Positions 41,444 to 50,905 are shown, counted from the stretch's first letter. The stretch: 64,000 nt of DNA from Pseudomonas brassicacearum subsp. brassicacearum (GCF_008801605.1 NZ_VZPJ01000012.1:1-64000), one strand, 5' to 3'. Made by a program: numbers and translations. The notes: a model not told the origin generated them from the sequence alone.

Positions 41444-41821
41444 ATGAAACTCGATAAAAAGCAGGCCATCGCCCGCAGAAACCAGGAACTGGGCGGCGCC
41501 GTACTGGGCGTCAACAACTGCCACTTCAGCGAATTGAACCGTAACCGCAACATCTTCTGGTTCGATATCCCGGTGGGGCGCCTGGCCATTGGTCAATACG
41601 AATGGATTCACCTGCTGCTGCACACGCCGGCCACCGATGAGCTGCTGCACCTGAAGGTGCCGACCGTGTTCCTGCGCGAGAAAATGGAAGGCCTGGAAGT
41701 GCGCAACCAGGGCAAGCGCAAGGCGGCCCTGAGCCTGGAATTGAGCGCTGACAAGGATTCCTACCTGCAGGACATGCGTCCGGGGGGTACCAATCTGGAT
41801 TTTGCGCAGTTCAGGTTGTAA
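41444..41821 (+). CDS. Conserved hypothetical protein
   Basis: A 125-residue soluble protein starting at ATG 41444 (MKLDKKQAIARRN) with AGGAA upstream. It has mixed beta/alpha character (NIFWFDIPVGRLAIGQYEW, LHLKVPTVFLREKMEGL) and one cysteine. I recognise no domain. In P. aeruginosa an uncharacterised gene stands at the matching place before fadD1, so it may be its homologue; that is from memory of gene order. Confidence 0.7.
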   Translation: MKLDKKQAIARRNQELGGAVLGVNNCHFSELNRNRNIFWFDIPVGRLAIGQYEWIHLLLHTPATDELLHLKVPTVFLREKMEGLEVRNQGKRKAALSLELSADKDSYLQDMRPGGTNLDFAQFRL

Positions 41822-41847
41822 TGCGATTTCCTAGCTTTGGTGTGTAG

Positions 41848-41867
41848 ATCCGTTGCTGCGGTAACGG
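41848..41867. repeat. Solo 20-bp core of the 18.2-kb palindromic element
   Basis: ATCCGTTGCTGCGGTAACGG is identical to the terminal core found at 18253-18272 and, inverted, at 18562-18581. Here the rest of the element is missing, so it looks like a remnant or a minimal insertion target. Confidence 0.75.
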
Positions 41868-41892
41868 ATATGTACCCAATCCAGCCCAAAAG

Positions 41893-41930
41893 AAAACGGC
41901 GCTTTCCCTCCCTCGGAAAAGCGCCGTTTC
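41893..41930. terminator. Bidirectional terminator
   Basis: AAACGGCGCTTTCC pairs with GGAAAAGCGCCGTTT between two convergent genes. On the minus strand it is followed by a TTTTCTTTT tract and should end the fadD1 transcript. Confidence 0.8.
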
Positions 41931-41981
41931 CTTAAGTGAATAGCATCACCGCATCAGCGGGGCTTTTCATTGGCAACGGTC

Positions 41982-43673
41982 TTACTTCTTCAGCCCCAGT
42001 TTCCTGAGCTCTTCATCCCGCAACTCGCGCCGCAGGATCTTGCCCACATTGGTCGTCGGCAAGGCATCACGGAACTCCACGGCCTTGGGCACCTTGTAGC
42101 CGGTGACGTTGGCACGCATGTGTTCCATCACCTGTTCCTTGGTCAACGTGACACCCGGCCGGGCGACGATGAAGATCTTGATCGCCTCGCCGGACTTCTC
42201 GTCCGGTATGCCGATGGCCGCGCACTGCAGCACGCCCGGCAGGGTTGCCAGCACATCTTCCAGTTCGTTGGGGTACACGTTGAAACCGGAGATCAGGATC
42301 ATGTCTTTCTTGCGATCGACGATGCGCATGTAGCCGTCCGGCTGGATCAACGCAATGTCACCGGTCTTGAGCCAGCCTTCGCTGTCGAGGATCTCGTCGG
42401 TGGCTTCCTGGCGCTGCCAGTAGCCCTTCATGACCTGCGGACCTTTCACACACAATTCGCCGATTTCGCCCAATGGCTGTTCGACACCCGCGTCATTGAT
42501 CACCTTGCACAGCGTCGACGGCACCGGAATGCCGATAGTCCCGATCTGGATGTGCTGGATCGGGTTGACGGTGGCCACCGGGCTGGTTTCGGTCATGCCG
42601 TAGCCTTCGCAGATCGGGCAACCGGTCACTGCTTTCCAGCGCTCGGCTGCTGCCAGTTGCAGGGCCATGCCGCCAGACAGGGTGACTTTCAGGGCAGAGA
42701 AATCCAGCTTGCGGAAGGCTTCGTTGTTGCACAGGGCCACGAACAGCGTATTGAGGCCGACGAAACCGCTGAACTTCCACTTCGACAGCTCCTTGACCAT
42801 CGCCGGCAGGTCACGCGGGTTGCTGATCAGGATGTTGTGGTTGCCGATCAGCATCATCGCCATGCAATGAAAGGTGAAGGCGTAGATGTGGTACAGCGGC
42901 AGCGGCGTGATCAGAATCTCGCAACCTTCATTGAGGTTGGAGCCCATCAGCGCCTTGCACTGCAGCATGTTCGCCACCAGGTTGCGATGAGTGAGCATCG
43001 CGCCCTTGGCCACGCCAGTAGTGCCGCCGGTGTATTGCAGCACGGCCACATCGTCACTGGTGGGGTTCGCTTCGCTCACGGGTTGGCCGTGGCCTTTGCT
43101 CAGCACATCGTTGAACTTGACGGCCTTGGGCAAGTGATAGGCCGGGACCATCTTCTTGACGTACTTGATCACGCTGTTGATCAACAGGCGCTTGAGCGGC
43201 GGCAGCAGGTCGGCGACTTCGGTGACGATGACGTGCTTGACGCTCGTCTTGGGTACCACGGTCTCGGCCAGGTGCGCCATGTTCGCCAGGCACACCAGCG
43301 CCTTGGCCCCGGAGTCGTTGAACTGGTGTTCCATTTCCCGCGCGGTATACAGCGGGTTGGTGTTGACCACGATCAGCCCGGCGCGGATCGCCCCGAACAC
43401 GGCCACCGGGTACTGGAGAACGTTGGGCAGTTGCACGGCGATTCGATCGCCGGGCTGTAAATCGGTATGCTGTTGCAGGTACGCGGCAAAGGCACCGGAC
43501 AACTCGTAGAGTTCACCGTAGGTGATCGTCTTGCCGAGGTTGCTGAATGCCGGCTTGTTGGCAAAGCGTTGGCAGGACTGCTTCAACACCGCCTGAATAT
43601 TCGGATACTCGTCTGGATTGATGTCGGCAGCAATCCCAGCTGGGTACTTATCCTTCCAAAAGTCTTCAATCAT
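41982..43673 (-). CDS. fadD1: Long-chain fatty acyl-CoA synthetase FadD1
   Basis: FadD activates fatty acids with ATP and CoA. The 563-residue protein starts at ATG 43673 (MIEDFWKDKY) with GGAG upstream. The AMP-binding P-loop YTGGTTGVAKG begins at 214, GYGMTETSP is near 380, and the FadD signature region WLKTGDIALIQPDGYMRIVDR ends near 465; SGFNVYPNELEDVL follows. It is paired with fadD2, the order seen in P. aeruginosa. Confidence 0.94.
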   Translation of the reverse strand: MIEDFWKDKYPAGIAADINPDEYPNIQAVLKQSCQRFANKPAFSNLGKTITYGELYELSGAFAAYLQQHTDLQPGDRIAVQLPNVLQYPVAVFGAIRAGLIVVNTNPLYTAREMEHQFNDSGAKALVCLANMAHLAETVVPKTSVKHVIVTEVADLLPPLKRLLINSVIKYVKKMVPAYHLPKAVKFNDVLSKGHGQPVSEANPTSDDVAVLQYTGGTTGVAKGAMLTHRNLVANMLQCKALMGSNLNEGCEILITPLPLYHIYAFTFHCMAMMLIGNHNILISNPRDLPAMVKELSKWKFSGFVGLNTLFVALCNNEAFRKLDFSALKVTLSGGMALQLAAAERWKAVTGCPICEGYGMTETSPVATVNPIQHIQIGTIGIPVPSTLCKVINDAGVEQPLGEIGELCVKGPQVMKGYWQRQEATDEILDSEGWLKTGDIALIQPDGYMRIVDRKKDMILISGFNVYPNELEDVLATLPGVLQCAAIGIPDEKSGEAIKIFIVARPGVTLTKEQVMEHMRANVTGYKVPKAVEFRDALPTTNVGKILRRELRDEELRKLGLKK

Positions 43674-44045
43674 GGAAGCCCACTCCTCAGCAACGCGAAT
43701 TCTCACCGCATTTGATGCGATTATTATTGGTGTGTGTTTATTGGTGAATCTGGCTTGAATCAAGGCCGAGAAGTCACAAAAGCGCGCCGAGAGTAGCAGC
43801 TTTGCCAGGGGCCGACTAGAGCCAAAAGCAGCCCCCACAGTCACAAACATGACTCATGAATATTTTATGGTCATTTTTAGAGTAAAAAATCTACAGCCTG
43901 TTAAATCTCTCTGAATCAAACAACTGTGGGAGCACAGCTTGCTCGCGATAGGGATATGTCAGCCAATACAAATGAGGCTGTTCCACCGCTATCGAGCAAG
44001 ATGTGCTCCCACAGGTTTTCGTCAGGACAGATACCCCGGCGGACC
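43674..44045. other. Intergenic region between fadD2 and fadD1
   Basis: These 372 nt hold the fadD1 promoter and a REP pair. A small palindrome CGCAT-TTG-ATGCG at 43707-43719 lies about 34 nt upstream of the fadD1 ATG. AT-rich sequence follows to about 43900, and then the REP pair. I do not see the GAAAC-N4-GTTTC site used by the fatty-acid regulator PsrA. Confidence 0.5.
43923..44014. repeat. REP inverted pair
   Basis: Two facing REP cores, the second degraded (ATCGAGCAAGATGTGCTCCCAC), just past the fadD2 stop. Confidence 0.88.
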
Positions 44046-45734
44046 TCAGGCAATATCGCGCAGCTCCCTCCGCAGAATCTTGCCCACCGGCGTCATGGGC
44101 AACGACTCCCGCAGCACAATGTGCTTGGGTACCTTGTAGCCGGTGAAGTTCTCCTTGCAGTAGGCCTTGAGTTCTTCAAGGCTGACGCCGGTTTCCCGCG
44201 CCACCACGAACAGCTTCACCGCCTCCCCCGAACGCTCGTCCGGCACACCGATTACCGCGCAGTTGGCCACCTTGGGATGGGCCATCACCACGTCTTCGAT
44301 CTCGTTGGGGTACACATTGAAGCCCGAGACGATGATCATGTCCTTCTTGCGATCGACGATGCGCACGAAACCGTCCGGGTCGATCACCGCGATATCGCCG
44401 GACTTGAACCAGCCCTCGTGGTCCAGCACTTCGGCCGTGGCCTCAGGCTTGTTCCAGTAGCCTTTCATGATCTGCGGGCCCTTGATGCACAGCTCACCGC
44501 GCTCGCCCAGGGGCTGCTCGACGCCATCGTCGTTGATCACTTTCATCAGCGTGCCTGGCACCGGCATCCCCACCGTGCCCAACCGGGACTTGCCGCCGTA
44601 AGGGTTGGCACTGGCCACTGGCGAAGTTTCGGTCAGGCCATAACCTTCGGTGATGCCACAACCGGTGATCTGCTCCCAACGCTCGGCAGTGGCCTTGATC
44701 AGCGCCGTGCCGCCCGAGTTGGTGACCTTGAGGCTGGAAAAATCCAGGGTCTTGAAATCCGGATGGTCCATCAATGCCACGAACAACGTGTTGAGCCCCA
44801 GCAGCAACGAGAAACGCCAGCTCTTCAGTTCCTTGATGAAACCACCGATGTCCCGCGGATTGGTGATCAGCACGTTGTGGTTGCCGGTCACCATCATGCA
44901 CATGCAGTTCGCCGTGAACGCATAGATATGGTACAGCGGCAGCGGTGCGATCATGACCTCCTGGCCTTCGCGCAACAGTGGATGGCCGTCATCGCCGAGC
45001 TGCCCCAGGCAGGCCCGGGCCTGTTGCATGTTGGCCACCAGGTTGCCGTGGGTCAGCATCGCGCCCTTTGCCAATCCGGTGGTGCCGCCGGTGTATTGCA
45101 ACACCGCAATATCGTCGAGGCTGACTTTCAGCGGCTTGATGCCCTGGCCGCGCCCCAGGCGCAAGGCGCTCTTGAAGGAAATGGCCTGGGGCAGCGAATA
45201 GGCCGGGACCATTTTCTTGACCTTGCTCACCATCGTGTTGACCAGCCAGCCCTTGGCGGTGGGCATCAGGTCACCCATCTTCGCTTCGATCAGGTACTGC
45301 AGGTCCGTATCGGGCAACACCTCCTGGACTTTCTGCCCGAACATATTCAGGTACACCAGCGCCCGGGCACCGGAGTCCTTGAACTGATGACGCATTTCCC
45401 GCGCGGTGTACAACGGGTTGGTGTTGACTACGATCAGCCCGGCGCGCAAGGCACCGAACACGGCGATCGGGTACTGCAGGATGTTAGGCATCTGCACCGC
45501 GATTCGATCACCCGGCGCCAGGTCGGTATGGGCTTGCAGGTAGCCGGCGAAAGCCGCGCTGTAGCGCTCCAGCTCGGCATAGGTGAGGGTCACCCCCATG
45601 TTGCTGAACGCCGGACGGTCGGCAAATTTCTTACAGGAACGTTCGAACACCTCGATCACCGACTTGTAGGCCCCAAGATCAACATCCAGGGGCACGCCGG
45701 TCGGGCGTTTGTCATTCCAGAAATCAGGCTGCAT
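44046..45734 (-). CDS. fadD2: Long-chain fatty acyl-CoA synthetase FadD2
   Basis: A 562-residue paralogue of FadD1 with the same layout: YTGGTTGLAKG at about 214, GYGLTETSP near 380, SGFNVYPNEIEDVV near 470 and a C-terminal PVGKILRRELRD. The start is ATG 45734 (MQPDFWND). In P. aeruginosa FadD1 and FadD2 differ in chain-length preference; that difference is likely here but cannot be read from the sequence. The 372-nt gap with REPs suggests separate control of the two genes. Confidence 0.94.
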   Translation of the reverse strand: MQPDFWNDKRPTGVPLDVDLGAYKSVIEVFERSCKKFADRPAFSNMGVTLTYAELERYSAAFAGYLQAHTDLAPGDRIAVQMPNILQYPIAVFGALRAGLIVVNTNPLYTAREMRHQFKDSGARALVYLNMFGQKVQEVLPDTDLQYLIEAKMGDLMPTAKGWLVNTMVSKVKKMVPAYSLPQAISFKSALRLGRGQGIKPLKVSLDDIAVLQYTGGTTGLAKGAMLTHGNLVANMQQARACLGQLGDDGHPLLREGQEVMIAPLPLYHIYAFTANCMCMMVTGNHNVLITNPRDIGGFIKELKSWRFSLLLGLNTLFVALMDHPDFKTLDFSSLKVTNSGGTALIKATAERWEQITGCGITEGYGLTETSPVASANPYGGKSRLGTVGMPVPGTLMKVINDDGVEQPLGERGELCIKGPQIMKGYWNKPEATAEVLDHEGWFKSGDIAVIDPDGFVRIVDRKKDMIIVSGFNVYPNEIEDVVMAHPKVANCAVIGVPDERSGEAVKLFVVARETGVSLEELKAYCKENFTGYKVPKHIVLRESLPMTPVGKILRRELRDIA

Positions 45735-45894
45735 TGTTTTTGTCCTCTTTACCTGAGCATGTCCGGGCCGCATCTGTATCGCTTGCAGAGGCGGAGCTCC
45801 TGGGACACTAGCAGCTATGGCCAATCAGGCAAATATGGCAACCTGCGTCATAGATTGTGTGAATCTTCCTGCCATGGCGTGGCCTGATCAGGCG

Positions 45895-45936
45895 AGACGC
45901 AGCGGATGCGCTATACAATGCAGCGACGCTGCGTCT
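45895..45936. promoter_or_regulatory. Inverted repeat flanking a -10 box
   Basis: AGACGCAGCG (45895-45904) and CGCTGCGTCT (45927-45936) are perfect 10-bp arms around a 22-nt centre that contains TATACAAT (45912-45919), a likely -10 box for the hydrolase gene starting at 45959. A repressor dimer bound across both arms would cover the promoter, or the arms could form an RNA hairpin at the 5' end. Confidence 0.5.
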
Positions 45937-45958
45937 GACTTTGTGCAAAGGAATCGCC

Positions 45959-46903
45959 ATGATCCACCAAACGTTCTGGCTGACCGCGACCGACCATAGC
46001 CGCCTGTTCGTCAACCAGTGGCTGCCCGAAACCGCCCCTTTGGCGGTGATCATGCTGGCCCACGGCATGGCCGAACACAGCGGCCGCTACGCCCGTCTGG
46101 CCCAGGCGTTGTGCGACGAAGGCTACGGTGTCTGCGCCATGGACCTGCGCGGCCATGGCAAGACCGGCGAGGAAGCGATTCTCGGCCATTTTGCCGACGA
46201 GGACGGCTGGGCCAAGGTCGTGGGCGATCTGGCCAGCCTCAACCACCACATCGTCCAGCAATACCCCGATACCCCGATCCTGCTGCTGGGCCACAGCATG
46301 GGCAGCTACATCGCCCAGGGTTACCTGTTGCATCACAGCGCCAGCCTGCACGGGGCGATTCTCAGCGGATCGAACTTTCAACCGGTGACGCTCTACCGCA
46401 GCGCTCGCCTGATCGCCCGCTTCGAACGTCGGCGCCAGGGTGCCACGGGGCGCAGCGCGTTGATCGAGTGGCTGTCGTTCGGCAGTTTCAACAAGAAATT
46501 CAAACCCACGCGTACCCCCTTCGACTGGCTCAGCCGCGACCCGGCCGAAGTCGACCAGTATGTCCACGACCCGCTGTGTGGCTTTCGCTGCACCAATCAA
46601 CTGTGGGTCGACCTGCTCGGCGGGTTGCAGCAAATCAGCAAAGCGTCCAATCTCGCCCAGATCGATCCGGGCCTGCCCGTGCTGGTGATCGGTGGCGAAT
46701 GTGATCCGGTGAGCGAAGGCAAGCGTCTGAAGGATCTGGCCGACGCCTTGCGTGACGCCGGCATCCGGCACCTGCAATTGACGATTTACCCGCAGGCCCG
46801 GCACGAACTGTTCAATGAAACCAACCGCGATGAAGTGACCGCCGACGTACTGGCCTGGATTGCCCAGGCCCTGAGCCACAAGCGGCCGCCACGCAGCGAG
46901 TAG
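45959..46903 (+). CDS. Alpha/beta hydrolase, monoacylglycerol lipase/lysophospholipase-like
   Basis: A 314-residue serine hydrolase of the Hydrolase_4 (lysophospholipase) type. AHGMAEHSGRYARLAQAL is the oxyanion region near 36-53, the nucleophile elbow is GHSMGS near 113, the acid is in GGECDPVSEG and the base in ARHELFNE. The ATG at 45959 follows AAAGGAATCGCC. The position beside fadD2 and phaJ suggests release of fatty acids from lysolipids for activation and beta-oxidation or PHA synthesis. Confidence 0.86.
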   Translation: MIHQTFWLTATDHSRLFVNQWLPETAPLAVIMLAHGMAEHSGRYARLAQALCDEGYGVCAMDLRGHGKTGEEAILGHFADEDGWAKVVGDLASLNHHIVQQYPDTPILLLGHSMGSYIAQGYLLHHSASLHGAILSGSNFQPVTLYRSARLIARFERRRQGATGRSALIEWLSFGSFNKKFKPTRTPFDWLSRDPAEVDQYVHDPLCGFRCTNQLWVDLLGGLQQISKASNLAQIDPGLPVLVIGGECDPVSEGKRLKDLADALRDAGIRHLQLTIYPQARHELFNETNRDEVTADVLAWIAQALSHKRPPRSE

Positions 46904-46947
46904 GCTTGCAGCATTTTTCCTTTACTCCTTCACAGGATTTGAAACAG

Positions 46948-47418
46948 ATGACCCAGGTTACCAACACTCCTTACGAAGCCCTCGAAGTAGGCCAGACCGC
47001 CAGCTACAGCAAGACCGTCGAAGAGCGTGACATCCAGCTGTTCGCGGCGATGTCGGGCGATCACAACCCGGTGCACCTGGACGCCGAGTTCGCCGCCGCG
47101 AGCATGTTCAAGGAGCGCATCGCCCATGGCATGTTCAGCGGTGCGCTGATCAGCGCCGCGGTGGCCTGCGAGTTGCCTGGGCCGGGCACTATCTATATCG
47201 GCCAGCAGATGAGCTTCCAGAAGCCGGTGAAAATCGGCGACACCCTGACCGTGCGCTTGGAGATCCTGGAAAAACTGCCGAAATTCCGTGTGCGCATCGC
47301 CACGCGCGTGTTCAACCAGCGCGACGAGCTGGTGGTGGACGGCGAAGCCGAAATCCTCGCACCGCGCAAGCAGCAGACCGTGACCTTGCCGACGTTGCCG
47401 GCGATCACCGTCGGTTGA
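46948..47418 (+). CDS. phaJ: (R)-specific enoyl-CoA hydratase, MaoC/PhaJ type
   Basis: PhaJ hydrates trans-2-enoyl-CoA to (R)-3-hydroxyacyl-CoA, linking beta-oxidation to polyhydroxyalkanoate. The 156-residue hot-dog protein has the catalytic pair Asp38 and His43 in SGDHNPVHLD, then KERIAHGMFSGALISA. Length and sequence recall P. aeruginosa PhaJ1, which has the same neighbour. It lies 44 nt after the hydrolase gene and is probably co-transcribed. Confidence 0.9.
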   Translation: MTQVTNTPYEALEVGQTASYSKTVEERDIQLFAAMSGDHNPVHLDAEFAAASMFKERIAHGMFSGALISAAVACELPGPGTIYIGQQMSFQKPVKIGDTLTVRLEILEKLPKFRVRIATRVFNQRDELVVDGEAEILAPRKQQTVTLPTLPAITVG

Positions 47419-47458
47419 TTCACAGGCGCCTATGGTGAGTGACTTGTGGCGAGCCGTT

Positions 47459-47550
47459 GTGTGGGAGCAAAGCTTGCTCGCGATGCAGGCACCTCGGTTC
47501 CCTGAGAGACCGAGTTATCTTCATCGCGGGCAAGCCTTGCTCCCACACAG
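47459..47550. repeat. REP inverted pair
   Basis: Two facing REP cores fill most of the gap between the convergent phaJ and HlyD-type genes. Confidence 0.92.
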
Positions 47551-47584
47551 CAGGCCTTCGCCACAATGACGGTTACGCGGCAAG

Positions 47585-48448
47585 TTATGGCTGGTCTTCG
47601 CGCACCTGCACGCTCGCCGTCATCCCCGCGCTCAGGTTCACCCCCTCCGGTAACTTGTCCAACTTGATCCGCACCGGTATCCGTTGGGCCAGGCGCACCC
47701 AGTTGAAGGTCGGCTCGACCTCCGCCAGTAACTGCGCATCGGGATTGGTGTTGCGGTCGGTAATGCCACGGCTGATGCTCTCGACATGACCCTCCAGCGC
47801 ATGGCCGGCGCTCATCAGCCAGATCTTGACCGGATCGCCCACGCGGATCCTCGGCAACTTGGTTTCTTCGAAATAGGCCTGCACATAGAACGTCGAGTCG
47901 TCGATCAACGCCATCACTGGCTGCCCGGCATTCACGTAGTTGCCTTCGGCCAGGCGCAGGTTGGTGATGTGGCCGTTGCGTGGGGCCAGGACCTGGCTGC
48001 GGGCCAGGTTGAGCTCGGCCACCTTGGCCTCGGCCTGGGCTTCGCGCAGTTCGCCGCGGGCGATGCCGGCGTTGATCTGGGCGTTTTCCCGCAGTTCGGC
48101 GCTGATGGCCTGGGGTCCAAGGGCCGCACGGCGGCTGGCTTCGTGTTCACGCAGGCTCAGTTGCTGCTGGCGCGTCTGCACCACCGCCCGAGCCTTCTCC
48201 ACCGCCGCCTCGAAACGCTCGCGGTCGATACTCAGCAACACATCGCCGGCCTTGACCTGTTGGTTATCCACCGCCTTGAGCTCGCGCACCCAACCCGACA
48301 CATCGGGTGCAATCACCACCACGTCGGCGCGGATCCGCGCATCGCGGGTCCAGGGTGTGAGCATGTAGTACTGCCACAGGTGAAACCCGGCGAAGATCGC
48401 CACGGCCACCATGCACAGCGTGACGGCGACACGTACGGATGTACGCAT
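47585..48448 (-). CDS. HlyD-family periplasmic adaptor (AaeA-like)
   Basis: A 287-residue membrane-fusion protein: N-terminal anchor helix at about 7-27, a biotinyl-lipoyl-like domain with two halves (VVVIAPDVSGWVREL and SQVLAPRNGHITNLRLAEGN), an alpha-hairpin at about 75-150 and a beta-barrel end. It joins the FUSC-type pump below to export aromatic acids or similar compounds. The ATG at 48448 has AGGAG 7 nt upstream. It lies 9 nt after the DUF1656 gene. Confidence 0.9.
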   Translation of the reverse strand: MRTSVRVAVTLCMVAVAIFAGFHLWQYYMLTPWTRDARIRADVVVIAPDVSGWVRELKAVDNQQVKAGDVLLSIDRERFEAAVEKARAVVQTRQQQLSLREHEASRRAALGPQAISAELRENAQINAGIARGELREAQAEAKVAELNLARSQVLAPRNGHITNLRLAEGNYVNAGQPVMALIDDSTFYVQAYFEETKLPRIRVGDPVKIWLMSAGHALEGHVESISRGITDRNTNPDAQLLAEVEPTFNWVRLAQRIPVRIKLDKLPEGVNLSAGMTASVQVREDQP

Positions 48449-48457
48449 GTTCAACTC

Positions 48458-48664
48458 CTATAGCGGCCCGAGGACCACGGTAATAACGGTCAGGACACAG
48501 ACATACAGGGCGCAGTCGAACAAGGCTTCATGCCAGATCCAGCGCCCGGCCGGCACCAGGCTGAGCAACAGGCGCAACGCACCGGTCACCAGCAACGCCA
48601 GCACCACATAAATCAGGAACGGGCTGAGCAACACCCCGCCAATCGACCACTCACGCAAGCCCAT
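48458..48664 (-). CDS. DUF1656 small membrane protein (AaeX-like)
   Basis: A 68-residue protein with two membrane helices (about 14-36 and 48-66) and the family start REWSIGGVLLSPFL. It is always encoded between a FUSC pump and its HlyD adaptor; its role is not known. It overlaps the end of the pump gene by 14 nt. Confidence 0.9.
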   Translation of the reverse strand: MGLREWSIGGVLLSPFLIYVVLALLVTGALRLLLSLVPAGRWIWHEALFDCALYVCVLTVITVVLGPL

Positions 48665-50651
48665 GGCTGTGCTCCCGTCGTTCAGGTTCGTGCTGGTGGC
48701 ACCAGGCGCGCCAGCTGTTTTGCAATTGCACCACCGCGCCCTGGGCCAGCTTCAATGCGTCACCGGGCGGCTGGCTCGACAACACCTTCAGGAGCTCGGC
48801 GCTTGCCGGGGCCAGCGCATCGGCCTGGTCACCGGTCGGGCCGTGTTCGAGCACCTGCTCCAGCGCTTCGAAATAACGGCGCTGCGCCCGGGTATCGGGC
48901 ACCTGGGCGACGGCCAGGCTCAGGCGCAAATGCAACAGTTCATCGCCAATGTCCAACCCAAGCAAACCATCATCCCAACGGCTGCGCGCCTGCACCGGCA
49001 ATTCGGGGTAATGCCGCGCCAACTGCAACAGCCGGTCGGCCATGCGCCCGCCGAACCAGCTCTCGGCGCCACGCAGACTGCGATGGGTCAGGCGCACCAG
49101 ATCGTGGAGGGTCGCGGCCAGCAGGCGGCGGCTGTGCCAGGCCGGGTTGCGCAAAATCAGCAGATTGAAGGCCAGCACCGCCGCGCCCACGCCAATCATC
49201 ATGGCCTGGGCGTTGTTGAAGAACGCCGCGACGTCGTACTTCATGGCATTGAGCGGTGAAATCAACACCACGAAATGCAGGCAGAACGAGGTCGCCGTGG
49301 CGAAGATCTGCGGCTTGGCCATACCCAGCGCGCCGAAAAACAACGGCACGCCCATGGCCATGCAGAGCATCGCAAAACTGCTCCATTGCGGGAGTACGAG
49401 TTCACCGATCACGAACGCCGTCGGCACGGCCAACAGGATGCCCCGCAGAAAACTCATGCCGATCTGCGCGCCGTTTTCGCGACTGGCAAACAGGCTGCAC
49501 ACCACGCACGTCAGCACCAGCGCACCCGAAGCGGCGGGCCAGGCAGTCGCCAGCCAGAAACAGGCAACCGCCAGGAACGCCAGGGCGCTGCGAGCACCAA
49601 AGACCATGGCCAGGGACAGATCACGATGAGGCGCCAGGGTTCGCGGTGGATCCGCCGCCTCCCTGCCCTCCCGTACCGCCGTCAAGGCTGCGCAGGCCGC
49701 CAGGGCGGTATCGAGCAACAAGGCGAACCGCGCCAGGCAGTAACTTTGCGCCGAGCTGATCTGCGGGTCGTGAGACGCATCCCATACCCGGGGGCGTAAG
49801 GCCTGCAAGGTCGCACTGTCGGCATCGAGGGCCTGCTGTACCTCGTTCATCCAGGGTTGGAGGGCCTCGGCCTCCTCGGGGTCGAGCTGTTTCCACTGCC
49901 GCCGCACCGAGCGCGAAAGGCGCAGCAACATCAGCAATTTCTGGCTCAAGCCGCTGATGGCTCGGGCTCGCTGTCGACCACGGCTGCCTTCGAACCAGGC
50001 ATGTTCGCGCTGGGCATCCACCGCGACGATCCTGCCCAGAATTTCCAGCAACCCTTTTCGCGCCTGGACATCGCCAGCCAGGGTCACGCGGGCGGCCAGC
50101 ATGCCGCTCTGCCAGGCCGCAAGGGCCTGACCGGCCAGTTGCCGCTCGACCCGCAACGGCCAGAGCAAGGCACTGGCCGCCGTGGCGCAGACAATGCCCA
50201 GGCTGATCTCGGTGCAGCGCGCCACCGCCTGCTCGAACACACCCAGCGGATGGGAAATGGCTGGCAAGGCAATGATCGCCACCGTGTAACCGGCCAGCAC
50301 GAACGAATACGACCAGGCACTGCGCAGCAGCGTCGAACACGCTGTGCACAACCCCAGCCAGAGCGCCAAGGCCAGCAGGAACAACCAGGGCGCCTGGGCA
50401 AACAGGCCCATGAACACCACCGACATGACGGTGCCCGCCAGCGTGCCGACCAATCGCGCCAACCCCTTCTGCACCACCATCCCGGACAGTGGCTGGGCGA
50501 CGATGATCGCGGTCATCAGCGCCCATGACGGCTGCTCCAGCCCCCAGCGCAGCGCCAGCCACAACGCCAGCCCAGCACCAAGCACCGTCTTGATGGCGAA
50601 CTGCAAAGCGAGGCGGTCAGGGGCAAACAAGGCCTGGAAGGTAATGGGCAC
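48651..50651 (-). CDS. FUSC-family efflux pump (AaeB-like)
   Basis: A 666-residue inner-membrane protein with two blocks of helices (about 20-160 and 355-500), each followed by a large cytoplasmic part, the layout of AaeB/FUSC aromatic-acid exporters. The family block RWGLEQPSWALMTAIIVAQP is near residue 35. I chose the GTG at 50651 (VPITFQALFAP) since no ATG is near; the ribosome binding site is weak. It heads an operon with DUF1656 and HlyD genes. No regulator is adjacent. Confidence 0.88.
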   Translation of the reverse strand: MPITFQALFAPDRLALQFAIKTVLGAGLALWLALRWGLEQPSWALMTAIIVAQPLSGMVVQKGLARLVGTLAGTVMSVVFMGLFAQAPWLFLLALALWLGLCTACSTLLRSAWSYSFVLAGYTVAIIALPAISHPLGVFEQAVARCTEISLGIVCATAASALLWPLRVERQLAGQALAAWQSGMLAARVTLAGDVQARKGLLEILGRIVAVDAQREHAWFEGSRGRQRARAISGLSQKLLMLLRLSRSVRRQWKQLDPEEAEALQPWMNEVQQALDADSATLQALRPRVWDASHDPQISSAQSYCLARFALLLDTALAACAALTAVREGREAADPPRTLAPHRDLSLAMVFGARSALAFLAVACFWLATAWPAASGALVLTCVVCSLFASRENGAQIGMSFLRGILLAVPTAFVIGELVLPQWSSFAMLCMAMGVPLFFGALGMAKPQIFATATSFCLHFVVLISPLNAMKYDVAAFFNNAQAMMIGVGAAVLAFNLLILRNPAWHSRRLLAATLHDLVRLTHRSLRGAESWFGGRMADRLLQLARHYPELPVQARSRWDDGLLGLDIGDELLHLRLSLAVAQVPDTRAQRRYFEALEQVLEHGPTGDQADALAPASAELLKVLSSQPPGDALKLAQGAVVQLQNSWRAWCHQHEPERREHSHGLA

Positions 50652-50858
50652 GCGAAAAACTCTTTGGGGGACGCCAGTAACAATAGATGCAATGCAGGGG
50701 GATAGACGACGCAATTATTAGCTAGCTATCTATCCGAGTCCAGAGCTGATTATTGATGGATTCAACAACACACTTTTCTGTTTGATGCTGAGCGAGTTGA
50801 AATGCCATCGCCCTCACTCGCCACAACAGTGTTCACCTTAAATCTGAGTCGTCGCCAC

Positions 50859-50889
50859 AAAAAAACGCCAGCATGCTGGCGTTTTTTTT
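50859..50889. terminator. Bidirectional rho-independent terminator
   Basis: AACGCCAGCATGCTGGCGTT is a perfect palindrome with A-runs before and T-runs after. It lies 17 nt past the stop of the DUF2383 gene on the minus strand. Confidence 0.9.
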
Positions 50890-50905
50890 CGATCAGGACG
50901 CGTTG

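Noticed and set aside
43926..45887. 653-codon plus-strand frame opposite fadD2
   Set aside because: It is the antisense of fadD2 with a translated REP at the start, rich in His, Gln and Arg as GC-rich shadow frames are. The minus strand encodes a full FadD with all motifs.
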